NCBI RefSeq assembly: GCF_900091315.1
Contig: NZ_FLSP01000017.1
Coordinates: 43,307 to 107,306, forward strand
From: Streptomyces sp. DI166
Lineage (GTDB): Bacteria > Actinomycetota > Actinomycetes > Streptomycetales > Streptomycetaceae
Length of the DNA stretch: 64,000 bases
Reading direction: 5' to 3'
Below the pieces are notes generated by a model. That model was not told where the DNA came from. It ran no database searches and saw only the letters and a list, made by a program, of their open reading frames with translations. Both the position numbers and the translations under genes were made by a program. Below, one piece after another: positions 24,654 to 32,160 of this stretch. Each line of letters opens with the position of its first letter. Position 1 is the first letter of the stretch.

Positions 24654-25852
24654 CCGGGGTGTACTCCCTCCTCCCCGAGAACGGGACCGGCCTCCTCGGC
24701 GTACCGCACGGCACCGAGTACCTCGCCGCGGGCGGCTACGCGCCACTGGCCGATGACCTGCTCGACCGGATCGACGCGGCACGTCTGCGCGGCCGGGGCG
24801 GCGCCGGGTTCCCGGCCGCCGTCAAACTCCGGGCCGTCCGGGACGCGACGGGACCCCGGGTCGTGGTCGCCAACGGCGAGGAGGGCGAGCCGGGGTCCGT
24901 CAAGGACCGCTGGCTGCTGCGCCACCGCCCGCACACCGTGCTGGACGGACTGCGGCTGGCGGCCGCATTGACCGACGCGGAACGCGGATACGTATACGTC
25001 TCCGACCCCGCCGCCGAGCAGGCCGTACGCCGCGCACTCGGCGAGCACGGGCCCGGCCTGCCCGTCGATGTCGTCCGCACCGAGCACACGTATGTCGCCG
25101 GCGAGGAGAGCGCTGTCGTACGGCGCATCGACGGCGGCCCGGCGCTGCCGACGGCCAAGCCCCCGCGGCCGTTCGAGAGCGGTGTCGGCGGCGCGCCCAC
25201 CCTCGTCGCCAATGTGGAGACGCTGGCCCGCATCGCCCTCCTGCACTCCCGTCCCGACGCGGCGGACGCCTACTTGGTCACCCTTGCCGGTGGCGGCGGT
25301 GGCACCGCGCTGGTGGAGGCCCCGGCAGGCACCCATCTGAAGGTCCTCGCCGATCTGTGCGGACACGGCCGCTCGGAAGCGGTCCTGCTGGGCGGCATGT
25401 TCGGCGGACTGTACGGCGAGGGCTGGCGGGACCTGACCCTCGACCACGACGGGCTGCGCGACGCCGGTGCGGCCCTCGGCTGCGGGGCACTGCACTTCCT
25501 CGGCCCCGAGGACTGCCCGGTCGCCGTCGCCGTCGAGGCCGCCTCCTACCTGGGGGCGCAGAGCGCCCGCCAGTGCGGGGTCTGCGTCTCCGGCACCGGA
25601 GCGATGGCCAAGGCCCTCGCGGCGGCCGCCCGCGGCGAGGGCGACGCGGACACACTCCCCCAACTGCGGCGCTGGTCGAGCCGGCTCCCCGGCCGCGGAG
25701 CCTGCGCCCTGCTAGACGCCGCCGCCCGTGTCGTGGCCACCCTCCTCGACCGGTTCCCCGACGTCCTCGACGCCCACCGAAGTCCGGGCTGCGCCGCCTG
25801 CGCGCGGCCGGCGCCCGACGACGGACGCCGCTTCACCGTCCCCCTGCCCTGA
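24650..25852 (+). CDS. NuoF-like flavoprotein, probable NADH-dependent electron donor
   Basis: This 400-residue protein has the NuoF/HoxF fold: FMN-binding GRGGAGFP at 48-55 and NADH-site NGEEGEPGSVKDR at 75-87. In the C-terminal cluster region only two of the usual CxxCxxC cysteines are kept (C309, C312; the third position is Gly315). The distal Cys is present as C352. An extra CxxC (C381, C384) lies at the end. The 4Fe-4S cluster may therefore be absent or bound differently. It should take electrons from NADH and pass them to the next gene's ferredoxin and so to the Rieske oxygenase. ATG 24650 overlaps the upstream stop; a longer frame from 24068 is antisense to nothing but runs through the promoter. 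Confidence 0.82.
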   Translation: MTGVYSLLPENGTGLLGVPHGTEYLAAGGYAPLADDLLDRIDAARLRGRGGAGFPAAVKLRAVRDATGPRVVVANGEEGEPGSVKDRWLLRHRPHTVLDGLRLAAALTDAERGYVYVSDPAAEQAVRRALGEHGPGLPVDVVRTEHTYVAGEESAVVRRIDGGPALPTAKPPRPFESGVGGAPTLVANVETLARIALLHSRPDAADAYLVTLAGGGGGTALVEAPAGTHLKVLADLCGHGRSEAVLLGGMFGGLYGEGWRDLTLDHDGLRDAGAALGCGALHFLGPEDCPVAVAVEAASYLGAQSARQCGVCVSGTGAMAKALAAAARGEGDADTLPQLRRWSSRLPGRGACALLDAAARVVATLLDRFPDVLDAHRSPGCAACARPAPDDGRRFTVPLP

Positions 25853-25883
25853 GCCCTCGCCCGGCGCCCCGAAAGGACCCCTC

Positions 25884-26075
25884 ATGAAACTCCTGCTGGA
25901 CTCCACCCGCTGCCAGGGCTACGGCCTGTGCCAGGAACCCGCCCCCGACCAGATCGACCTCGACGAGTGGGGCTACGCCTCCGTCCGCGTCACCGAGGTG
26001 CCGCCCGGCGGCGAGGCCGACGCCGAGGCCGCCGTCGCCGCCTGCCCCAACTCCGCGCTGCGGCTGGTGAAGTGA
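25884..26075 (+). CDS. Small 3Fe-4S ferredoxin
   Basis: The 63-residue ferredoxin has C10, C16 and C54 followed by Pro. This three-cysteine pattern is that of actinobacterial 3Fe-4S ferredoxins that serve cytochromes P450 and oxygenases. GAAAGGA lies before ATG 25884. The gene sits 31 bases after the NuoF-like gene, and its stop shares a base with the start of the next gene (TGATG). It is the likely electron carrier between the NuoF-like reductase and the Rieske oxygenase. Confidence 0.9.
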   Translation: MKLLLDSTRCQGYGLCQEPAPDQIDLDEWGYASVRVTEVPPGGEADAEAAVAACPNSALRLVK

Positions 26076-28138
26076 TGGGACGTGACCTCTCCGCCCTCTT
26101 CGACCCGGTCTCCGTCGCCGTCGTCGGGGCCAGCGACGACCCGGCCAAGTACGGGCACGCCATCGCCGCCCAGGCGATCCGCGCGAACGGCCGCCGCCCC
26201 GTCCACTTCGTCAACCGGCGCGGCGGCACCGTCCTCGGCCGCACCGCCGCGCCCAGCCTGAGCGCGATCGGGGAGCCCGTCGACCTCGCCGTGATCTCGG
26301 TACCCGCCGCCGGTTTCGAGGAGGCCGTCGACGAGGCGCTGCGCTGCGGTGCCCGCGCGCTCGTCGCGATCACCGCCGGTTTCGCCGAGACCGGTGACGT
26401 CGGGCGCGCCCGGCAGGAGGCCGTCGCCGAGCGCGTACGGGCCGCCGGAGCGGTGATGGTCGGCCCGAACTGCCTGGGCCTGGCCGACAACACCACCGAA
26501 CTCTTCATCGCCTCCGACACCTTCACCCCGGGCGGGGTGGCCCTGCTCAGCCAGAGCGGCAACCTCGCCCTGGAACTCCAGCTCCGCTTCCGCCCGCACG
26601 GACTCGGCTTCTCCCGGTTCGTCTCGCTCGGCAACCAGGCCGACGTCACCCTCGTCGACCTGCTCGCCGACTGCGCCCGGCACGAGGGCACCGAGGCGAT
26701 CGCGGTGTACGCGGAGGACTTCGGCGACGGACGCGCCTTCGCCGAGGCGGCGGCCAACGCCGGAAAGCCGGTCGTGCTGCTCACGGCCGGGCGCGGGGAC
26801 GCCTCCGCGCGCAGCGCCCAGTCGCACACCGGGGCGCTGACCACGTCCGCCGATGTGGTGGCCGCCGCGTGCCGGGACGCGGGGGTGGAACTGGTCGCCA
26901 CGCCACGCGAGTTGACCATCGCGCTCGCCGCCCGGCAGGGCGGACGCCGGGCCTCGGGGCGCCGGGTCGCGGTGCTCACCGACGGCGGCGGGCACGGCGT
27001 CATCGCCGCCGACGCCGTGGAGGCCGCCGGGCTCGCCGTGCCCGAACTGGGCGAGCCGACCCAGGAGCGGCTGCGGAGCACGCTGTGGGAGCAGTCGGCC
27101 GTCGCCAACCCGGTGGACCTCGCGGGCATGGGCGAGCAGGACCCGCAGTCCTACGCGCGCACCGTTGAGGAGCTGCTGGCGGCCGAGGAGGTCGACGCGG
27201 TGCTGATGACCGGGTACTTCGGCGGCTACGCGGCCTCCGAGGGCGGTCTCGGCGGAGGCGGTACGGCGCTGGCGGACGGGGAGCGGGAGGCGGCGCGTCT
27301 GATCGCCGCCCGGCACCGGGCCACCGCCAAGCCCCTGGTGGTGCAGTCGATGTACCCCGAGTCACCGAGCTGCCGCACTCTCGCCGCCGCCGGGATACCC
27401 GTGTTCTCCGCCACCGAGGACGCCGCACGCGCCCTCGCCGCCACCGCGCCGGGCGCACCGCACACCGGCGTGGCGCCTCTGCCGAGCCCGGCGGAGCCAC
27501 TGCGGGAGACCGGCTACATGGAGACCCGCCGGGCCCTGGAGGCCGCCGGGCTCGTCTTCCCCGCCGCACGCGAGGTCCGCGACGAGACCGAACTGCTGGC
27601 TGCCGCCGCGGAATTCGCTGGACCGTACGTCCTCAAGGCACTGCACCTGCTGCACAAGTCCGACGCCGGAGGCGTGGCTCTCGGCCTGGCCGGACCCGCC
27701 GAACTGCTCGCCGCCTTCCGGAAGATGCACGCCCGGCTGGGCGCCCCCTCCTACTCGGTGGAGGCCATGGCCGACCTGAGCGACGGCATCGAGCTGATCG
27801 TCGGCGTCAACCGCGACCCGCGCTTCGGCCCCGTCGCCATGGTGGGCCTGGGCGGAGTGCTCGCCGAGGCACTGCACGACATCGCCTTCACCCTCGCCCC
27901 GGTGCCCGCCGACCGCGCCGCGCACCTCCTGCGCCAACTGCGCACCGCGGTCCTGCTCGACGGAGTGCGCGGGCGCCCGGCCGTCGACATCGACGCCGCC
28001 GCAGCCGCCGTGGAGGCGATCACCACCTTCGCCGCCGCCCACCCCGAGATCGCCGAGATCGAGGTCAACCCCCTTCTCGTACGGCCCGACGGAGCCCTCG
28101 CGCTGGACTCCCGTGCCGTCCTGGCCCGCCCGAGCTGA
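26075..28138 (+). CDS. ADP-forming acyl-CoA synthetase (fused alpha/beta)
   Basis: This 687-residue protein has an N-terminal CoA-binding Rossmann domain (VAVVGASDDPAKYGHAI), a succinyl-CoA-ligase-like middle with the phospho-His candidate in QSHTGAL, and a C-terminal ATP-grasp domain (ETGYMETRRALEAAGL onward). It matches fused NDP-forming acetate/acyl-CoA ligases. It would activate an organic acid to its CoA thioester with ATP giving ADP + Pi. The acyl-CoA dehydrogenases and hydroxyacyl-CoA dehydrogenase that follow suggest the product is then beta-oxidised. The ATG overlaps the ferredoxin stop (TGATG). Confidence 0.85.
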   Translation: MGRDLSALFDPVSVAVVGASDDPAKYGHAIAAQAIRANGRRPVHFVNRRGGTVLGRTAAPSLSAIGEPVDLAVISVPAAGFEEAVDEALRCGARALVAITAGFAETGDVGRARQEAVAERVRAAGAVMVGPNCLGLADNTTELFIASDTFTPGGVALLSQSGNLALELQLRFRPHGLGFSRFVSLGNQADVTLVDLLADCARHEGTEAIAVYAEDFGDGRAFAEAAANAGKPVVLLTAGRGDASARSAQSHTGALTTSADVVAAACRDAGVELVATPRELTIALAARQGGRRASGRRVAVLTDGGGHGVIAADAVEAAGLAVPELGEPTQERLRSTLWEQSAVANPVDLAGMGEQDPQSYARTVEELLAAEEVDAVLMTGYFGGYAASEGGLGGGGTALADGEREAARLIAARHRATAKPLVVQSMYPESPSCRTLAAAGIPVFSATEDAARALAATAPGAPHTGVAPLPSPAEPLRETGYMETRRALEAAGLVFPAAREVRDETELLAAAAEFAGPYVLKALHLLHKSDAGGVALGLAGPAELLAAFRKMHARLGAPSYSVEAMADLSDGIELIVGVNRDPRFGPVAMVGLGGVLAEALHDIAFTLAPVPADRAAHLLRQLRTAVLLDGVRGRPAVDIDAAAAAVEAITTFAAAHPEIAEIEVNPLLVRPDGALALDSRAVLARPS

Positions 28139-28163
28139 CCGACCACCCCAAGAAGAGGTCCCC

Positions 28164-29336
28164 ATGGACATGCGCTACACCCCCGAGCAGGCCGACCTGA
28201 AGCGTCGCGCCGCCGAGTACGCCCGGCTGCTGATGCGGTACGAGGACCGGTCCGAGGAGGCCGGCGGGCCGCTGCCGCAGGAGCTGGTCGAGGAGTTGAC
28301 CCGCGCCGCGATGGAAGCCGGGGTCTACGCCATCAACATGCCCGCCGAGTGGGGCGGGGCCGGTCTGAGCCTGCTCGACCAGGTCATCGTGGAGGAGGAG
28401 TTCGGCAAGGTCACCAATTGCCTGTGGGACATCCCCTGGCGGCCCGCCAACGTCCTCGCCCACGGCGACGAGCGGCAGCGCGAGAAGTATCTGCTGCCGG
28501 TGATCCGCGCCGAGAAGTTCGACGCGTTCGCGGTCACCGAGCCCGGCGCGGGTTCCGACCCGTCCGCGGGCACCTCCACGGCCACCCGCACCGAGGGCGG
28601 CTGGCTGCTGAGCGGCGAGAAGTGGTTCGTCACCTGCGGCGACATCGCCGACTTCCTGCTGGTGCAGGCGGACGCCGGTCCGGAGAAGCTGCCCACGCTG
28701 TTCTTCGTCGACAAGAACGCGCCCGGCGTGGAGATGACCCGCGTCCCGCGGTTCATGCACTCGGCCGTCAACGGGCACCCCGAGTTCACCTTCACCGATG
28801 TCTTCGTCGCCGACGAGGACGTGCTCGGCGGGGTCGGCAACGGCTACGAGCTGACCAAGGAGTGGTTCACCGACGAGCGCCTGATGATCGCCGCCCGCAC
28901 GGTCGGCGCCGCCGAGCGGTGCCTCCAGCTCGCCCGGGACTGGGCCGTGGAGCGGGAGCAGTTCGGGGCGCCCATCGCCTCGTACCAGCTGATCCAGGGC
29001 ATGCTCGCGGACTGCGCCGTCGACATCGCCGTCAACCGCGCCTACACCCACCAGGTCGCCTGGGAGGCCGACCAGCCCGGCACCGACCGCAAGACCCTGC
29101 ACGCCAAGGCCTCCACCGCCAAGCTCGCCGCCAGCGAGGCCGCGGGCCGGGTCGCCGACCGCTGCCTGCAGATCTTCGGCGGACGCGGCTACGACCGCAC
29201 CTACCCCGTCGAGCGCATGTACCGCGAACTGCGCGTGGACCGGATCTGGGAGGGCACCTCCGAGATCCAGCGGCTGATCATCGCCAACGAGCTCATCAAG
29301 CGCGGCACCAGGGCGCTGGCCCTGCCCACGCACTGA
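28164..29336 (+). CDS. Acyl-CoA dehydrogenase 1
   Basis: The 390-residue FAD enzyme has the ACAD signatures AVTEPGAGSD, GEKWFVTCGDIADF and the C-terminal YDRTYPVERMYRELRVDRIWEGTSEIQ, where Glu near residue 370 is the likely catalytic base. It introduces a 2,3 double bond into an acyl-CoA. It begins 25 bases after the CoA synthetase with AAGAGG upstream of ATG 28164. It is a close paralogue of the next gene, and both share unusual residues such as WRPANVL/ALR and MPAEWGGAGL. Confidence 0.88.
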   Translation: MDMRYTPEQADLKRRAAEYARLLMRYEDRSEEAGGPLPQELVEELTRAAMEAGVYAINMPAEWGGAGLSLLDQVIVEEEFGKVTNCLWDIPWRPANVLAHGDERQREKYLLPVIRAEKFDAFAVTEPGAGSDPSAGTSTATRTEGGWLLSGEKWFVTCGDIADFLLVQADAGPEKLPTLFFVDKNAPGVEMTRVPRFMHSAVNGHPEFTFTDVFVADEDVLGGVGNGYELTKEWFTDERLMIAARTVGAAERCLQLARDWAVEREQFGAPIASYQLIQGMLADCAVDIAVNRAYTHQVAWEADQPGTDRKTLHAKASTAKLAASEAAGRVADRCLQIFGGRGYDRTYPVERMYRELRVDRIWEGTSEIQRLIIANELIKRGTRALALPTH

Positions 29337-29369
29337 CATCCCCATCCGATTAGTACAGCGAGGACTTTC

Positions 29370-30542
29370 ATGGACTTCCGCCTCACCCCGCGCCAGGTCG
29401 AGCTCAAGAGCGCCGCGCGTGCCCTCACCGACTTCATCGCCGGTTACGAGAACCAGTGCGAGGAGGACAACGGCCTGCCCGCCGACGCGCACGCCAAGGT
29501 CCGCGACGCGGTGCTGGACGCCGGGCTCCAGGCCGTCAACATGCCCGCCGAGTGGGGCGGTGCCGGTCTCACCATCGCCGAACAGGTCACCGTGCAGGAA
29601 GAGTTGGGGCGGCTGACCGGCGCCCTGTGGGACATGGTGTGGCGGCCGGCGAACGCGCTGCGCTTCTGCACCCCCGAGCAGCGCGAGCGGTTCCTCATCC
29701 CGGTGATCAAGGGCGAGCGGCGCGACTGTTACGCCGTCACCGAGCCCGGCGCGGGCTCCGACCCGCAGAACCTGGCCACCACCGCCACCAGGAACGACCG
29801 GGGCTGGGTGCTCGACGGCGAGAAGTGGTTCGTGACCGTCGGCGACCACGCCGACTTCATGATCGTGCTCGCGGCGGCGGGCGAGGAGCGCGCGCCCACG
29901 CTGTTCCTGGTCGACAAGGACACGCCGGGCATCGAGATGACCCGCGTCCCGCGTTTCATGCACACCTTCGTCTACGAGCACCCCGAGTTCACCTTCACCG
30001 ACGTCCAGGTCGGCGAGGACGCCGTGCTCGGCGGTATCGGCGAGGGCTACGACATCACCCGCTCCTGGTTCACCGAGGAGCGCCTGATGATCGCCGCCCG
30101 GACCACCGGCGCCGCCGAGCGGGCCCTGGAGCTGTCGCGGGACTGGGCGGTGGAGCGCGAGCAGTTCGGGGCGCCCATCTCCTCGTACCAGCTCATCCAG
30201 GGCATGCTCGCGGACAGCGCCGTCGACATCGCCGTCAACCGCGCCTACACCCACCAGGTGGCCTGGGAGGTCGACAACTCCGCGCCGGAGGACCGCAAGA
30301 GGCTGCACGCCAAGGCGGCCATCGCCAAGCTCGCCGCGAGCGAGGCGTCCGGCCGGGTCATCGACCGCTGCCTCCAGATCCACGGCGGCCGGGGTTACGA
30401 CCGCGCCTACGCCGTCGAGCGGCTCTACCGCGAACTGCGCGTGGACCGGATCTGGGAGGGCACCTCCGAGATCCAGCGGCTGATCATCGCCAATGAGCTG
30501 ATCAAGCGCGGCTCGGGCGTCCTGGACCTGCCCACCGCCTGA
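29370..30542 (+). CDS. Acyl-CoA dehydrogenase 2 (tandem paralogue)
   Basis: This enzyme is exactly the same length (390 residues) as the preceding one, with collinear motifs: AVTEPGAGSD, GEKWFVTVGDHADF and WEGTSEIQRLIIANELIKRG. The two are a tandem duplication that has diverged, with differences concentrated in the N-terminal third. They may form a heterotetramer or handle successive substrates. It starts 33 bases after the first copy. Confidence 0.88.
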   Translation: MDFRLTPRQVELKSAARALTDFIAGYENQCEEDNGLPADAHAKVRDAVLDAGLQAVNMPAEWGGAGLTIAEQVTVQEELGRLTGALWDMVWRPANALRFCTPEQRERFLIPVIKGERRDCYAVTEPGAGSDPQNLATTATRNDRGWVLDGEKWFVTVGDHADFMIVLAAAGEERAPTLFLVDKDTPGIEMTRVPRFMHTFVYEHPEFTFTDVQVGEDAVLGGIGEGYDITRSWFTEERLMIAARTTGAAERALELSRDWAVEREQFGAPISSYQLIQGMLADSAVDIAVNRAYTHQVAWEVDNSAPEDRKRLHAKAAIAKLAASEASGRVIDRCLQIHGGRGYDRAYAVERLYRELRVDRIWEGTSEIQRLIIANELIKRGSGVLDLPTA

Positions 30543-30557
30543 CGGAGAGGAACATCG

Positions 30558-31451
30558 ATGACGGACATCAAGCGCGTCGGGGTCGTCGGCTGCGGGCTGA
30601 TGGGCGCCGGGATCGCCGAGGTCTGCGCCCGGGCCGATCTGCCGGTCACGGTCGTGGAACGCGACGCGGAGGCGGCCCGCACCGGACGGCTGCGCATCGA
30701 GCGCTCGCTGGACCGGGCCGCCGCCGGCGGCAGGATCGGCGCGCAGCGGCGGGACGCCGTCGCGTCCCTGATCACCGTCGTCGACGACCTCGACGCGCTC
30801 GGCGACCACGACCTGGTGATCGAGGCGGTGGCCGAGGACGAGGCCCTCAAGGTCGACGTCTTCACCCGCCTCGACACCGTGGTCATCGGCGAGCGCGCCA
30901 TCCTCGCGACGAACACCTCGTCCATCCCGGTCATCCGGCTGGCCGCCGCGACGAGCCGCCCCGACCGCGTGATCGGCGTGCACTTCTTCAACCCGGTGCC
31001 GGTGCTCCGGCTCGTGGAGCTGGTGCCGTCACTGCTCACCTCGCCCGAAACCGCGGCCCGCGCGGAGGAGTTCGCGACCGGTGTGCTCGGCAAGGAGGTC
31101 GTGCGCACCCGGGACAAGGCGGGCTTCGTCGTCAACGCGCTGCTCGTGCCCTACCTGCTGGCCGCGATCCGCATGGTGGAGTCGGGCAGCGCCAGCGTCG
31201 AGGACGTCGACCGCGGCATGGTCCTGGGCTGCGCGCACCCGCTCGGCCCGCTCGCCCTGACCGACCTGATCGGCCTGGACACCACGCGGGCCATCGCGGA
31301 GTCGCTGTACGCGGAGTTCCGCGAGCCGCAGTACTCGCCGCCCCCGCTGCTGTCGCGGATGGTCGAGGCCGGGCTGCTGGGCCGTAAGTCGGGCCGGGGC
31401 TTCCACGTCTACGACGAGGGGACTTCCCGGCCCGCGCCGACCCCGGCGTGA
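30558..31451 (+). CDS. 3-hydroxyacyl-CoA dehydrogenase
   Basis: The 297-residue NAD-dependent enzyme has GVVGCGLMGAGIAEVCA near residue 7, TNTSSIPV in the middle and the catalytic GVHFFNPVPVLRLVEL, where His is the catalytic residue. The C-terminal domain KAGFVVNALLVPYL is complete. It oxidises an L-3-hydroxyacyl-CoA to the 3-keto form. A ribosome site GGAGAGGAA precedes ATG 30558. No enoyl-CoA hydratase or thiolase gene lies nearby, so those steps must be supplied elsewhere. Confidence 0.87.
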   Translation: MTDIKRVGVVGCGLMGAGIAEVCARADLPVTVVERDAEAARTGRLRIERSLDRAAAGGRIGAQRRDAVASLITVVDDLDALGDHDLVIEAVAEDEALKVDVFTRLDTVVIGERAILATNTSSIPVIRLAAATSRPDRVIGVHFFNPVPVLRLVELVPSLLTSPETAARAEEFATGVLGKEVVRTRDKAGFVVNALLVPYLLAAIRMVESGSASVEDVDRGMVLGCAHPLGPLALTDLIGLDTTRAIAESLYAEFREPQYSPPPLLSRMVEAGLLGRKSGRGFHVYDEGTSRPAPTPA

Positions 31452-31507
31452 CCTTCGTGGGGGAAGATGGTCACGACTCACGGGCACCGGACGAGGGGAG
31501 CCGCAAC

Positions 31508-32116
31508 GTGCCGACCAAGGTGCGCACAGCAGACACGCGCGAGCGCATCCTGACCGCGGCGTGCGAGGTCATCGCCGACATCGGGTTCGAGAAGATCCGG
31601 ATGCGGATGGTCGCGGAGCGGGCCGGGGTGTCCACGGCCCTGCTCCACTACCACTTCGACACGCGCGAGAAGCTGTTCACCGAGGCGATGACCCACTCCT
31701 TCGCCAACACGGCGGTCGACGTGGAGCGGGACGCGGAGACGGCCCCGGCGGCGGTCGTCCTGGCCCGTATCGTGCGCAGTCTGCTGCCCACCGACCCCCA
31801 GCTGCACCAGGACTGGCGGCTGTGGCAGGAGCTGTGGGTGCGGGCGCTGCGGGACGAGACCACGCGGGTCTTCGCGGTGGACCTGTACGCGCAGTTGCAC
31901 GGCTGGGTGTCGGGGGCGATCCGGCGCGGGATCGACTCCGGCGAGTTCACCCCGACCGACGTGGACGAGCTGAGCACGCTGGTGCTGTCGCTGAGCGACG
32001 GCTACGGCATCCGTCTGATGCTGCGCGATCCGACGGTCACCCCGGAGTCGGCCGTGGCCGCCATCTGGCGGCACATCGCCGCAGCTCTCGGAGCCCCCGC
32101 CGAGCCGCCCGCCTGA
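31508..32116 (+). CDS. TetR-family regulator (BetI-like)
   Basis: The 202-residue regulator has an N-terminal TetR HTH (TRERILTAACEVIADIGFEKIRMRMVAERAGVSTALLHYHF) and a BetI-like C-terminal ligand domain. GTG 31508 follows GAGGGGAG by six bases; an in-frame start further up at 31448 lacks a ribosome site. As last gene of the oxygenase/CoA operon it probably represses that operon and the divergent Rieske gene through the inverted repeats at 23992-24064. BetI-like TetR proteins often respond to quaternary amines such as choline, which suits the Rieske type. I did not call it MftR because of its distance from the mft operon. Confidence 0.85.
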   Translation: MPTKVRTADTRERILTAACEVIADIGFEKIRMRMVAERAGVSTALLHYHFDTREKLFTEAMTHSFANTAVDVERDAETAPAAVVLARIVRSLLPTDPQLHQDWRLWQELWVRALRDETTRVFAVDLYAQLHGWVSGAIRRGIDSGEFTPTDVDELSTLVLSLSDGYGIRLMLRDPTVTPESAVAAIWRHIAAALGAPAEPPA

Positions 32117-32160
32117 CGGTCCCCGCTGCGAGGTGACCCGGTCCGTCGCAGACTGGGAAG

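Noticed and set aside
28065..30983. 972-codon minus-strand open frame across both acyl-CoA dehydrogenases
   Set aside because: It mirrors two clear enzymes and shows repeated Gly/Asp/Val/His antisense pattern; the apparent internal repeat in it merely reflects the tandem gene duplication.
31508..32116. MftR, the mycofactocin regulator
   Set aside because: It is a TetR protein but lies 20 kb from mftF at the end of a different operon, and resembles BetI-type regulators.
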